A stretch of DNA of 64,000 bases, taken from assembly GCA_026122225.1 (NCBI GenBank), contig JANEZZ010002659.1, positions 62,001 through 126,000 on the forward strand. The letters run 5' to 3'. The DNA is from Heloderma charlesbogerti (taxonomy: Eukaryota > Chordata > Lepidosauria > Squamata > Helodermatidae). Of this stretch, positions 42,796 to 54,626 are shown in pieces (within the stretch, counting starts at the first letter, position 1; each line of letters starts with the position of its first letter). Made by a program: the position numbers and the translations under genes. The notes under the pieces were generated by a model. The model did no database searches. It saw only the letters and a list, made by a program, of their open reading frames with translations, and had not been told where the DNA came from.

Positions 42796-43998
42796 TCGTA
42801 ACCACAATGGGATCCCATTGTATATCCTTTCCCCCCAGTGTTCAGAAATGGGCAGAGCGGCCAAGATTGTGCAAATGTCTTCCCCCCCCTCCAAATGCTA
42901 ACCAAAATGTCCTTTCTTCTTTCCCCCTCTTCAACCCCCTGCTTCATTTAAAATGCATTTTTTCCTCTCTTTATGCAGCACTCGTGACCTTTTTGCCAGC
43001 CCCCTTTGGAGCCAGGGCTGGAGTCGTGCGTAAAAGTCACATCAAATGGGCCACTAAAACCTCTTTTGCCTGATTAGAATGAATTGCTCTAGGATGGCTG
43101 GTGCGTTTCCCCACTGCTGGCTTTTTGCATGCTGGAGTCTTTCCAGCATTCAAAATGCAGTGTGTGCATGCGTGCATGTGGGGAGGGGTGGTTGTGGGAG
43201 AAATACCGCTACAGGTACTGCCGTCTGGCTTCACGGGTGCTAATTGCACTCAGTGGAAGGATTGATTTGTAAAATGTATTCTGGTTGCCTCAAGGACAAA
43301 CATTTGTGCAAATCATATTATTGTATGCGGAGAAATTGGTAACACTTGGCGTTATGGCTCCCTTTATAAATACCCTATTATTTATGAAATTAAATTAAAC
43401 GGCACTTGATAGCAATCCTTTTTCCCCCCCTAATGCCAGTGTGCTGTTTTTAAATGCTACCTTCACGTTATAAAATAATCTATTAGATCTTGGGAGTCCA
43501 TCAACTGGTGGAAGAATTTATTGTCCGTGCATTTTATAACACGCTGAGTGTTAACAGTCGGAAACAAATAGGCAATTCCCAAGATAATGCAACACAGCCT
43601 CCTTTTTTATTGTAGTTCTTTGGAACAGGGTCTTGATTATATATGAAACTGGTTCCCAGGGTTTTGTCACAGGAAACAGAACTCTGGGCAGATCTATGCA
43701 AATGAAACAGTGTGGCTGATCAGGTAAAGGTAATGTTGTTTCTCACTGGCTGAGTCACTGGGGTCAAGTGGGAAAGGTTAGCTTCCACTTCAGTGGTGCG
43801 TTCCTTTACTTTTTCCCATACATTGCCCTCACTTACCCCTAACTTTCAATTGCCGTCATCTGTCCCCAGTCCTGACATCATTTACCCAACTTGAATTGGC
43901 TACCTAACAGCATTGTGAAGACATCCTGTTCATTGTGTGAATCCTGCTAGGATAAGATCGCCCATGTGACTAATCCAGGAAGTAAGAAGTAGTGATAT
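42796..43998. other. Unique-looking sequence; candidate conserved non-coding DNA
   Basis: 43040-43660 is repeat-free and AT-rich, with no visible decay or open frame. That is the look of a conserved non-coding element, but it cannot be shown without alignment. Confidence 0.35.
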
Positions 43999-44555
43999 TA
44001 GGGATGTACGAAAGTCACTTACCTTTTTGCAGCTTGGATTTGCGGTGGGGGGGAGGCAGCTCCGCAGAACCACTGGCCAGGGCCGTCCGCAGCCGGAGTT
44101 CCAGCCATGGCCAGCTGCTGTGGATGCAAATGGCGGCCGCCATAGTGGCCACCATTTGCGTCCTGCCAGGCTGCCATGATAGGCTATGTAAGTATTTACA
44201 TAGGCTGCCTTTACCGTGGCAGGACGTAAGCATTTGCGTGGCTGCCTTTACCGTGATAGGCTACGTAAGTATTTAGTAAAGGCCGCCATTTGCGCCCCTG
44301 CTCTTTGCTGTGATAGGCTACATAAATACTTATGTAGCCTATCATGGCAACCTGGCAGGACGCAAATGGTGGCCGCTACGGCGGCCACCATTTGTGGCCG
44401 CAGCAGCTGGCCAAGAGACCAGCTGCTGCCACCGCTGCCAGAGCTGCCGCCGGAGCTGCCGCTGCCGGAACATCCGCCCCAGGCAAGCTTCGTCCCAGGG
44501 GGGATTCTGCGGGGTGGCGGGGGGGTGGCCATTCCGCCATTCTCCACCATGCCTA
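43999..44555 (-). mobile_element. PAL-hAT element, copy F
   Basis: 557 bp, TAGGGATGTACGAAAGTCAC to CCACCATGCCTA, with perfect duplication AGTGATAT (43991-43998 and 44556-44563). TGATAGGCTA... hairpins are at 44177-44205 and 44311-44344, a half-hairpin near 44257-44280, and GCAAATGGCGGCCGCC-type arms surround them. One stretch looks rearranged (repeated GCTGCCTTTACCGTG). Confidence 0.92.
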
Positions 44556-45257
44556 AGTGATATCAAGGGATACAAGATGGCACCATAACAGCTACAGCTA
44601 GCAGAGGAAATGATTGAAAATAGCAAATATTCACATCATGAAATTCGGTTTGGGGGGTGGGGGGAGATGATCTAGCTCATCAAGATCCACTCACTTTGAA
44701 AACTGAGATGGAGGAGGAGTTTGGCATAGCTTTAAAATGAGCCTTTAGGTGTACATCTAGAAAGGAAAAGGGAATATATTATTAAAGGGGGGAGCTATGG
44801 GCCCTCTTTGGTCTCAGCCAGGATGATGGGGATTACTTGCACAGTCTTGCTTATCATATAGGCATGGATCCTTTGGTCTATTTCTGGTCTATTTCTGGTC
44901 CATATCAGTTTTGCTTGCATTCATTCCTAAGTCCATTCTGTCCCATTTCTGCATTCTGTTTTAAAAAAAATTAAATGGCATGAAAATTCACATTTTTGAA
45001 CATCTATTCACAAAATATGAATTTTGTAACCTAAAATATGCATTTTTGTTCACATTTTGGTATGTTTTTTAATTATTAATTTCTTTATTTATTTAGCCAA
45101 GAACTGCGTCACAAAACCTGTGTAATCAGTTAACAGTTAACTGATCCATTTGATCCAAACAGTTAACCTGATCCATTTGCGACTTTGTCTCACCCACGAA
45201 TCTGGTTTGACTGGGACCTGACAGGATCAGGACCCCCAGACTAAGACAACCTTCTTT
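44556..45257. other. Unassigned sequence
   Basis: Family 5-like words near 44970-45070; a 30-bp motif around GGGACCTGACAGGATCAGGA recurs reversed near 56420-56450. No gene recognised. Confidence 0.35.
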
Positions 45258-45334
45258 ATAGTTCTGACTGGTTCTGACTGAAAACCAGAGCAGATTCACT
45301 ACCCCACTGACATCGGAGTCACCAGCCTCCACTG
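45258..45334. mobile_element. hAT-like MITE, family 4, right half
   Basis: CTGAAAACCAGAGCAGATTC and GAGTCACCAGCCTCCACTG match the right half of 37782-37935. The left half is absent. Confidence 0.7.
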
Positions 45335-47119
45335 GTTCAGTCCTGGGCATCTCCAGACAGGGCTAGGAAAGACCCTTGTCTGAGACCCCAGAGAGCTGCT
45401 GCTAATGAGTATAGATAATACTGACCTAGTTGGAGCAAGGGTCTGACTTGGGCTATGGCCACCTGCTGTGTTTATTTTGTTTCTCTTTCCTCCGCCCTTG
45501 CTATGGAATTTCCCAGCCATGCCTGCTTCCTACCTCCCTCACCTTCAAGAGTAGGCCCTTAGCACCTGAGAAAGGTATTGATCCTGTAGAGGCCAGCCCC
45601 CTCAGGGAGCAGACCACTGCTGCTTCTCATGTGGCTTCCCTCTTTGCTCAGACATCCCTCTTCTTCTGCCACCCAGATCATTCAGGGGGATTTGTCAAGT
45701 TGGAGGTGTCGTCGAAATACCCACAGATGTGAAGGGAGCCTGCTTGGGTCAACCTGAAATCACAAGGTCAGTCACAGGGAAACTATAGGGATTCCAAGTG
45801 GGGATTCTCCCCACAGGGTTGGAAGGTGCCATGCCTCAGTCAAGCCACCCATTTAATCAACTCTGATTGCTTCTAGTGAATCAACTCCCATGTCATCATT
45901 GTGCCACACTCTTGCCCTCGTATCACATTATATATTTCACTCTCCAGTAATAAACAAGCTTGGGAGAGGTAAGAATCCCATCCGGTTTGTTGTTTTTATA
46001 AGAATTTACCAAACCCACAGATTTCTTCATGAAAACAGGATGGAAAGAACTTGAGATTTTAAAGAATTCTAAAGTGGGAGGAAGCAGATTCATCTGGCCA
46101 GGCAGAGGACTTTGAGTGCTTCGCTTTGAAAAGCCTGGCTTTGAATCCCTGGGTATTTAGCCCTGTTTTTGATGCTGAAATCAGGTCACCAGCCTTTTTT
46201 TCTCCTCATTTCTAACAGCAACATGGCAGGCAGGTACAATGAGTTCCTCTCCATGCCGGGTATAGCTGTGCACCTATTGAATTTGGCCAGCGCCAATGAC
46301 TGAGGATTCTGTTTGGTTCCTTTCTTGGTAAGTATTGAGCCCAATTTGCACATTTCTTCATGGGAAAAAAATGGGATGGAAAGTACTTGGGATTTTTTTA
46401 AAAGAAAAAGAACGCAGCAGATCCATCCATCCCTATTACAGAACACTTTCCCCATTTTTGGTGTGCTGGTGTGGGTGTGTAGCAGGGAGGGAAGGACAGA
46501 CATGGCCTACTAGAAATACCTGGCACTGTCTTCTTCTTTTTACAAGAAGGCATTGACCTTCCCTTCTGAAATCCTTGCCAGCTCTGGAAAACAAGCAGAC
46601 AAGACATCTTTACTGAGGTAGAAATTTCTCTTGAATGTATCTTCTTTAATTTATGTCCCCTTGTGCTCCATTGCCTGCAGCGAAAGCCATTAATGGTGGC
46701 CATTTGTAACGTAAGCAAAAGCTCCCCTAATGGGCAGCGGTGCAGCAATTCAAACACCGCCTTGCTTCAAAGAATTCTTGCCAGCATTGGGATCCTTTGG
46801 TCTTTCTCGCTTTTCTCCTCAACCCCCACCACACCCTTTGTTTTGCCCAGGCTCTGGAGAGCAATCCTTCCTTAAGTTGTTCTTTCCTACTACACGGGCC
46901 ATAATTCCTCACCTCCACCATCACCACCATCACGGTAATCATCCGTCAGAATTCTTTGGGAGCAACGCAAGGAACGCCACTCATTGGATACCTTAGAGGT
47001 AAGACAAGCTGCACATCATAAAAGTTTTAAAAGTTCTGTGGGGGGGGGGATATCTCATATGGCTCTTCATATGAAGCTAAAATTGCACATCAGAAAAGAT
47101 AATGCATCTTTATGCCGTT
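45335..47119. other. Unassigned sequence
   Basis: No recognised repeat or gene. Short open frames without features. Confidence 0.35.
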
Positions 47120-47760
47120 ACAATGACTTCTAAATTTTTCATTTAGTGGCAGGGACCCTCCATTGCCTGCGTTACATTCCCAAGATGGTTCCCCCCACCA
47201 ATTCCACAAAGTGTCTGCGGTGGATTTGAACAGTAGGAAATCCAAGGGTGATAAATAGCTATTTCTAAGTAAATTTCATGCAATTGCCCTTTGGTTAAAG
47301 TCTCTCCTCTCAGCACTTTTCCTGCGCCCGCCGCACGGCTAATAACATTCAAGAGCGAGTACTCTGCAGTGTGACAACTGATTGCACTTTGAAGCAGTAA
47401 ATGGCTGATTTCATAATTGGTATAATTTTTCACAAGTACCTGAATGTCATATAGAGAAAGAATAAGCAACCTGGACTTAATACGAGAGCTTTTTCAATTC
47501 ACTGACGAAAATCAATAATGTATTAAATCCCCCTCAAACTGATTAAAATAATGGGAACCTTGACGAGGCTCTGGTGAGGAAAGCAAGTTGCTTCGATAGG
47601 GGGTTGTTGGGGCAAGGGGGAGATTTATGGCCAAAGGGTTAAAATGTGGGGCAAACGGGGCTACTTTAGTGATGGGAGTCAGTTTTCCTAATTAAACTTT
47701 TATCCAGTCCCCCCACCCCATTTCCTGTTTGGAGTGTTCCACTTAATTCAATGGAAAGTC
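47120..47760. other. Candidate conserved non-coding DNA
   Basis: Repeat-free, AT-rich, with homeobox-type TAAT words and no open frame. Appearance only; alignment to other reptiles is needed to call it conserved. Confidence 0.3.
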
Positions 47761-47806
47761 ACGTTGTTGTTGTTGTTGTTCTTGTTGTTGTTACTATTAT
47801 TATTAT
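47761..47806. repeat. (GTT)n(ATT)n microsatellite
   Basis: GTTGTT units with one C, then TATTAT units. Confidence 0.9.
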
Positions 47807-48700
47807 TGCTCAGGCTGTTGATTTCAGTATTAGCAGGTGTTCAGTGCAACTGTGAGAAAGGGGAAATGATGATGATAATATAAAGAAATATGGATTCCAT
47901 TTGGAAAACATCTGAAATTAATTTTCCAGGTATTTGGATAATGGAAAACCTGGATGACATGGTCGAAATCAGTCATAGTAAGTTGTTTCAGATGGTAACG
48001 GAAATCTTAATCCATGGTCCAAGATGAACCTAACATGGATGAGACTTGTATCTACAGTTCATATGGATGTCCTTCCATTCCATGAGTTTTTTCCCCTAAT
48101 TATGTACTAATGAATATCCCTCTGAACACTAGCTCAAAAGGATGTTTCTGCACTTTAATGAGAAAAGGCACCAGGACAGGAGGGTGTGGTGTGTATTTGT
48201 TCCCCCTTCCCTCTTTTTTCAGAAGTGAACAGTTTGTGTTTCAGTGATTCGCGGAGCCCTTTTGTCCTGATCCAAGGAGAAGTTGGCAACCAGTTGTTTG
48301 TATGGACCAGTGGCAGGCTTCATGGATGTGCAGGCCCAGCTCTTTCGCGAGGCAGGGGGTTGCCATGGTAATTATCTTCCCAGGCAACTTTCCTGCCTCC
48401 AGGCACCTTTGAGAAAGTTCAATTAGCATCAGTAATAACATGAATATTATCCTCGTCCAGGCTACAAAAGAAAGAAGAAAAATAAAGCAGAGGGTGGGAA
48501 GGAACACCAGTTTTCCTTTTCTTTTTCTCCTCACAAGGAGTGTAAGAATCCAGGATTGTGTCTTTCAGGAAAGCAAGACTGCCAAAACATTTGAAGCTAT
48601 AATTGGGAAATCGTAAGCGAGTTTGTTTGTCCTAAGTTCTGTCGTAGATTTCCCCTATGTTCTTCAAACAGAGATGCCCCAATCCAGTTTGACACCTGAT
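47807..48700. other. Unassigned sequence
   Basis: No recognised repeat or gene. Confidence 0.35.
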
Positions 48701-48705
48701 GGACA

Positions 48706-48788
48706 AAAGAAGAAGGAGAAGGAGAAGAAGGAGAAGAAGAAGAAGAAGAAGAAGAAGAAGAAGAAGAAGAAGAAGAAGAAGAAGAAAT
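48706..48788. repeat. (GAA)n microsatellite
   Basis: About 80 bp of GAA/GGA units, pure for roughly the last 50 bp. Purine-only on one strand, so able to form triplex DNA. The poly-lysine and poly-serine open frames over it are artefacts. Confidence 0.97.
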
Positions 48789-49242
48789 CATCAAATCCTA
48801 GTACCAACTCCATGGCGGTAAAAAATATAATAACAAATGATGGCTGCAAACCTAAACACACTTACTGACTGCAGTGTCAGCTCCAGGTTTTGGGGGGCCC
48901 TTGGGCAAGACACCCTCAATGGGCCCCCCTCCCTCAGTGAGACTACTTTCTCACCACCATTGTCACCAGCCTCTATTGGTCCTCCTTCTCCTTATTGCTA
49001 CTACCTGCCTGCTTGCCAGGCGGAGAGGCAATGAGTAAATGGGCAGTGGTAACTACTGCTCTGGTGGGTGAACAAACAGGTTGCAGGGGTTCCTGTCAGT
49101 ACCCGCCTGCTAGGATGGGGGTATACACTTCAATAGTGGGAGAGGGCTATTGAGTTCATGTCCTGTTTCTTAGTTTGCAGAGGCATTGCCAAAGTTGTGG
49201 CCTTGAATGAGAGCTGAGGCTCAGAGATGGAGGAAGAGGAGG
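48789..49242. other. Unassigned sequence
   Basis: CAGTGTCAGCTCCAGGTTTT at 48872 may be one end of a further MITE; no second end found. Confidence 0.3.
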
Positions 49243-49440
49243 AGGCCACGTCTGTGGCTGCTATACCACCAGGTCCCAGGGCATAGTCTGAAGGCACATG
49301 AGACAGCCACCTTGATGAAGCTAAGCAGGTCTGGGTCTGGTCAGTGCTTGGAGGGGAGACCACCTGGGAACCACATGTAGCCATCTTGAGTTCCATTCCA
49401 TGATGGCAGAAAGGTGGGATATAAAGGAAATAAACAAACG
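49243..49440 (+). mobile_element. 5S-rRNA-derived SINE
   Basis: The head follows 5S rRNA through most of its length: TGGCTGCTATACCACC near the start, GAAGCTAAGCAGGTCTGGGT and AGTGCTTGGAGGGGAGACCA, then CCTGGGAACC. An unrelated body and an L2-like tail AAAGGTGGGATATAAAGGAA with (AAAC)n follow. The tail matches that of the T1 tRNA SINE, so both may use the same LINE. Confidence 0.88.
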
Positions 49441-49454
49441 AACAAACAAATAAA

Positions 49455-50480
49455 TAACATTTATATCATGCCTTCTTCCTCTTGCAAAGAAGCCAGGGTG
49501 GCTTACATGATCCTCCTCCTCTCCATTTTATCCTCACAACAACCCTGTGAGGTAGGTTAGGCTGAGAGTCAGTGACTGGCCTAAAGTCACCCACTGAGCT
49601 TCATGGCCAAGTGGGGACTAGAGCCCAGGGCACCATCTACATGGCACCACTTTCACCCCCTACCCTGTCACAACTGCACAGCATTGCAGCTTCGAATTAG
49701 CTTCTGCTGGGATACACTCGCGATTTACTGCCCGCTTCCCTAAGAGATGCTGCCGTACCCTTTTTTTGCCATTATACTTTAATGAGCAGCTGTGTGGTCC
49801 CTTGAGCATGTGGATGTGACACTACAGTGGCTGTTTTGTATTTTAGGGGTTCTGTTGTGTCTTTCCGCCCCTCAATAGGTAAAAAGTGGGTGTTCTGTGC
49901 TCCGTCATTTCCACGCTATCTGTTTGTCAGTTCCCCAGCCTGAGACTCTCGCAATGGTTCGTGTGAGTGGTATGTGCCTACTCATTGCTCCGAAATGGAG
50001 GCTGAAGCGAAGTTGGTCCCCGCACAATACCCCCTCGGCCCTTGGGCACCGTGTCCAAAAGCAACCGTTGCGAAGATACAAAGCTGCAAAAATGTGCGAA
50101 AGTGTGATGAAATAAATGAAAATGCCTCTTTGTGCCTCTGTAACTGCGCAGCTGCAAAGGGACTGGGGGAATAAAGGGGCATCACAGAGTGATGCAAGTA
50201 CTACACACGCCTACAACACACCCACCACAAAATGCGAAGTTGGTTCAGGGAAGGGACAGATGGCTCGCAACCCCGGGGAAACCCGCAGCAAACCCCCAAA
50301 ATCGCAGCAAAATGCCTCCTCGGAAATCCGCATTTTCCAGAAGAAACTAGGGATGGCTGCGAAGTGGTGACTGTGTCATCTGTTCCAAGCTGCCCTGGAG
50401 TAAAAGGGTCATGTAGATGGGGCCCAGATCTCCCGAGTCCCAGTCCAACCCTCTAACCACTAACCACACTGGCTCTCAGT
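49455..50480 (-). mobile_element. tRNA-derived SINE (type T1) split by a MITE
   Basis: 49455-49628 is the tail and core (CCTCACAACAACCCTGTGAG, GGTTAGGCTGAGAGTCAGTG). The head resumes at about 50428 (GATCTCCCGAGTCCCAGTCC, CTCTAACCACTAACCACACT). It faces the 5S SINE tail to tail. Confidence 0.85.
49629..50419. mobile_element. MITE inserted in T1 SINE
   Basis: About 790 bp with inverted CACCATCTACATGGCACC and GGGTCATGTAGATGGGGCC ends. Flanks GAGCCCAG and GGGCCCAG match at 7 of 8, so hAT-like, though the ends merge with the duplication and boundaries may be off by a few bases. No transposase frame. Confidence 0.65.
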
Positions 50481-51829
50481 TAAAGAACTCAACCAGGTAC
50501 TGGATACTGAACCCAAGGCTGACGGCTGTGGATCTCAGATCCCAACCTAGAACCATCACAGATGTCCTCCGCACACACACACACACACATGCTGAGCCCA
50601 TTTCCTCAGAGGGGCCAAGTACCTCTGGCTCCCCATCCCCAGTCCAAGTCTCCAGCATTTTCATGAGCAAGATGTTCGCTTGGAGGAGTTCTCCAAAGTG
50701 TTGCAGCCCTGGCCTGCCTCGATGCTGCCTATTTGTGGGCTTCTGCTTGAGTTCAGCTCAGGACATGACAAGCATCTGGTTGGTTGGGAGACAAGGTGCT
50801 GGACTAGAAGAGCCACTGGCCTGATTCATCAGGGATCTTCTTATTTTCTTACATACATTTGTAAATAAACCACTTTATTCTCTGATACTCTTTTCTGGAT
50901 TTTTTTGTTTTTAAATCTGCCTTGCAATTCCCTGCCACTCAGGAAAGTGGGGGACAGAAAACAGGAACCCCACTTAGGGAAACCCATTCCTCTGTATCCA
51001 TGGGGTTCTGAAGTAGAGCTTCCCTCAATATTGCTCTTTCTCCTTACACTGCTCAACACCAGATCTATCTAGATCTATCTAGATCTATCTCAGCACCAGA
51101 TCTATCTTTGCAGGATGTAGATCTGAGGCTGACAGATCTTCACATCTCTGGCTCTAACTCCACCCCACCCCCTTGAGCATGGGTATTATTCACATTTGTG
51201 TCTATAGTTTCAAACTCATTTCCCATTTTCCAGTTGAGGGGACTCTGCCAGGAGCTCTCCGTGCCAAAGATTAAAACAATTTAGGGAGCAGACAATCCAA
51301 TTTCTTCCTTTGAAGACACAAGCAAATTGGATATCTGCAAGAGGCAAGCAAATTTTATTATCAACACATAGTTTGCTACTTAACTATCCTTAGGAATCAC
51401 CCAGTAGTTCATAGAGTCTAATTAAGAGGGCTTAGCGGAGCTATGAGAATTTTACCACCAACTTTGTTGCTTATTAGACCAAAGGTCTCCAAACCATCCC
51501 ATGGAGTACTAGGAGATACACAGCTCCCTCCTGTCTGCCTGATTTGCTCTATCAAGGCAATGGCCTCAAAGGGAAAAATGCAGAAATATGAGTCACAGCC
51601 TGTCTCTACAGTCCTCTGTCCTTCTTGGCCACCTCCACAGACAGCTTTCCATATGGGGCTTAGGGAGTGGGCTCTATTTAGGTGAAAGATTCCCAGTTCC
51701 ACAAAACCTCCCATCCTACAAAGTTTGCTGATGACATGCAGTGACAGAGGAATTTTGTTCACTTCACATTCTTACAAGATTTGTACTTCCCAATCCAATA
51801 AGTGAACCAGAACATTGTTGCCCTTAGGT
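50481..51829. other. Mostly unassigned; CR1-A scrap and a 10-bp repeat
   Basis: 50755-50850 carries a worn CR1-A tail (GGTGCTGGACTAGAAGAGCC, ATCTTCTTATTTTCTTAC). 51061-51092 repeats AGATCTATCT three times. (CA)n at 50573-50589. No gene recognised. Confidence 0.5.
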
Positions 51830-52170
51830 AATTGCCTTTGCCTGGATTTTGTTATGCAGTGCTTGGAACCAAGAACGTGCACGCAAATGCACTTATTAAG
51901 GAGATGTGCAGACAAAAATGCATATATTAGTGAAAGAAACATACAAAACATCACTATATAAGGGGAAACTCCTTGGAAAAAAAAGTGTGTCTATTATGCA
52001 AAGGTGTGTACAAAAATGTATATGTTAGACAAGAGTGCATACTAAAATGCATATATAAGGATGATTCATATGACGTTCATATGAATTTCCGGGAAACCTT
52101 TTTCTTTTCTTTTCTTTTTTAACTGAAAGCTGGAAAAATGAGAAACTGAGAAAAACTAAAATTGCTAGCC
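51830..52170. mobile_element. AT-rich MITE (family 5)
   Basis: AAAAATGCATATATTAGTGA, AAAATGTATATGTTAGAC and GGAAAAATGAGAAACTGAGA match 17930-18345. Ends not clear. Confidence 0.6.
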
Positions 52171-52199
52171 CAAATTACATCTTTGCTTCTGCAACAGGA

Positions 52200-52492
52200 A
52201 AAGATGGATAGAACCACAGACATGACGAGAGAATTGACACCTGACCTGCAATTTGGCGTAAATGGCGCTATTTACAGCAACCATTTTGTGCAAGATGGTC
52301 ATTTACGTAAAAGGCTTACCTGCCATTTTCCACAAAACTGTGGCTCATGAGTAAGCGGGACACCACATAGCGCTCACCAATCAACCCTAGACCATACAGC
52401 GGCTCACACCATGTGCTAAGCAGGGGTGAGCAAGAGGTGGGTTTCCAGCGAGCGGTGTGTCAGGTGACGGCAGGTGATTTTGGCCATCCCTA
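52200..52492. mobile_element. Hairpin-rich MITE, worn copy of the 34313 type
   Basis: CAACCATTTTGTGCAAGATG, CATTTACGTAAAAGGC and AGCGGCTCACACCATGTGCT resemble 34313-34843; the right end GATTTTGGCCATCCCTA fits TAGGGATGGCC-type hAT ends. Left end not located. Confidence 0.55.
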
Positions 52493-52811
52493 ACCCATAG
52501 CCCCTGAAGTTTCTGAAAATGTAGCAGAGCACTGATAGGAACAGGACAGAAGTGATGGGAAGCTTTTATATCATATTCCCCAGACAATCTGTCTTAGCTG
52601 TTCCACCATTAGAATTTAGTATGGAATTATATACTGCATTGTTAGCCACTTCAAAGATGTTTCATCTTGAAAAACAGGGTGTAAATCTTTAAAATTAACA
52701 TAAATAAAAGGAGTATTCTTGCAACAGTTGCATCCTCATGACATTTTAACTTTTTCATATCATTTAGCTGGGGACAGCCAAATCATTTAGCTGCCTGATT
52801 TGGGGGTAGGT
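52493..52811. other. Unassigned sequence
   Basis: No recognised repeat or gene. Confidence 0.3.
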
Positions 52812-52823
52812 AGGTGGGGACCT

Positions 52824-53165
52824 GGACCGCGGTGGCTTAGTGGTTAAGACGCTGAACTGCAGACTGGAAGGTCAGCAGATCAGCAGTTCGAGACCCGAGT
52901 GCTGCGTGACGGAGTGAGCTTCCGTCTTCAGTCCCAGCTTCTGCCAACCTAGCAGTTCGAAAGCAAGAAATTGCAAGTAGATAAATAGGTACCACCTCGG
53001 CGGGAAAGGTAACAGCATTCCGTGCACCTCGGTGTTCAGTCATGCCAGCCACATGACCACGGAAGCATCTTCGGACAGCACTGGCTCTTCAGCTTAGAAA
53101 CGGGGATGAGCACCGCACCCTAGAGTCGGACACGACTGGTTGGGGACACCTTTACCTTTACCTTT
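52824..53165 (+). mobile_element. Sauria SINE with 12-bp TSD
   Basis: tRNA-like head GGTGGCTTAGTGGTTAAGAC with B-box-like CAGTTCGAGACCC, body TCTGCCAACCTAGCAGTTCG, and the BovB-like tail CTAGAGTCGGACACGACTGG with (CCTTTA)n. Perfect duplication AGGTGGGGACCT at 52812-52823 and 53166-53177 proves insertion by target-primed reverse transcription. A short internal duplication (GTCAGCAGATCAGCAG) is private to this copy. Reverse-strand open frames are incidental. Confidence 0.95.
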
Positions 53166-53177
53166 AGGTGGGGACCT

Positions 53178-54250
53178 AGGGGGAAATATACAGCTGAAAA
53201 AATTACAAAAGACTATAGTTCAGTATGATCTACAGTGGAAGGTACAAGCATGAGAAATACTAACTACACTGCCTTAAGACTACAAACCCTATGATGCACT
53301 GTGTGTGTTTTGAAAAAGGTGTGCAAGAAAACAACCAGGGGCTTTCACTGAAGACAACAATTGATAGCATGAAAGGAAGAGTTCAGCACACAAAACTGGC
53401 TGAACTTGAACAGAAAGATGGATTTTCTAAAAAAAAAATCCGACTGCTCGGGGCTCAGAGAAAGGGCGACTGGAAATGGAATTCTTCCTGCTGGTTTTGA
53501 ACATGGCTATAAATTAAATATATTTCTCTTTAGCTTCTTGTAACATAATGGGCTTGGAGAAGGGGTCCTGAGAGGCTCAGAAAGATGCTAACTCTCCCTT
53601 ATAGAAGTTGGCCTAGTAAAAAAAAATTCCCCCTTATCTGCTCCATGCCTCCTCTTCGAGCTGTCAACAATGGCTTGCCCCATTGATTCGCTTAATATGC
53701 TGGGGACAAGAAAGCCTAGTGTGTGTCAAATGTTGCTGGCAATGGATGGCTTAGGAGTCATTTTCTTTCTTTTTATTGCCATTACATTATTTTTAAATTG
53801 CCCCTCACAGCACTTATAAATGGCCTCTCCCATCCAGCTGAACTCCATCTGGGGAACAAGGGAGTATGCCTCGCCATGCAGCAGGTCAGAGAGGCCTATG
53901 CCATGTTGTCATTTGAAATAATAAGTTGGCGATGTTCCTCTTTTCTCGCAGAGAGGCAGTCGCGAGGACTACCTGTTTCAGGCGTTTGCAAGGGCAAAAA
54001 ACAAAACAGGATCACAACCTTTGTCGAATAATAGTTGGGATCTTTGTCCTTGGTTTACTGAATGCTGAGTCTTTGGAACTGAGTACAATCAATGCATTTT
54101 TAGTTTTGCCAGCATCGCAATTTATTGCATTTTATTAGCTTCTGATTCCTGTCTCAGTAAAAGGTGCTGTGAGAAATAATGTGGCTTTTTTGTGTGTGAT
54201 GTTTCCCATCCATAGGTCCAGTTCACACATGAATTTACCTTGCTTGGTTG
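53178..54250. other. Unassigned, partly AT-rich unique-looking sequence
   Basis: No recognised repeat or gene. Confidence 0.35.
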
Positions 54251-54417
54251 GATCATAGATCATAGAATCATAGGGTTGGAAGGGGCCTACGAGACCATCG
54301 AGCCCAACCCCCTGCTCAATGCAGGAAGCCTGATTCCCAGCGGTCTCCCATCCAAGTACTAACCAGGGTTGACCCCGCTTAGCTTCCAAGATCAGACAAG
54401 ATCAGGCACATCCAGCC
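54251..54417 (-). mobile_element. 5S-rRNA-derived SINE with CR1 tail
   Basis: Read on the minus strand it begins with a 5S rRNA-like head (TGATCTTGTCTGATCTTGG, GGAAGCTAAGCGGGGTCAA, TTAGTACTTGGATGGGAGAC, CCGCTGGGAAT) and continues without a gap into a CR1 type B 3' end (GAGCAGGGGGTTGGGCTCGA, CCTTCCAACCCTATGATTCT). The head is closer to true 5S than the copy at 49243. This head-plus-LINE-tail plan is that of SINE3-class elements. Confidence 0.85.
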
Positions 54418-54626
54418 CTTGATCCATTACTGGACACTTGAACCTGGTCCATTTGTATGTACACCATTGACCTCTCCACCCTTGATGCTGGGGCGACTAA
54501 ATTTGCTAAAGGAATGCTTTACACTGCATTCCATCTGCATTGCTGCTGGGAGGAGATATGAAGGTTTTATTTGTGGTGTAAACCCAGGCTCTCATTAGGT
54601 ACACCAACCATGCAATCCTCTACAGG
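54418..54626. other. Unassigned sequence
   Basis: No recognised repeat or gene. Confidence 0.3.

Noticed and set aside
13135..44555. CRISPR array, from repeated palindromes
   Set aside because: Repeats are not evenly spaced with unique spacers, lie within transposons with target duplications, and the genome is vertebrate.
48597..48868. Poly-Ser, poly-Lys and poly-Phe frames
   Set aside because: Translations of the GAA/TTC microsatellite.
49243..49440. Functional 5S rRNA gene
   Set aside because: The 5S-like part is too diverged and is followed by a SINE body and A-rich tail. The copy at 54251 is also fused to a LINE tail.
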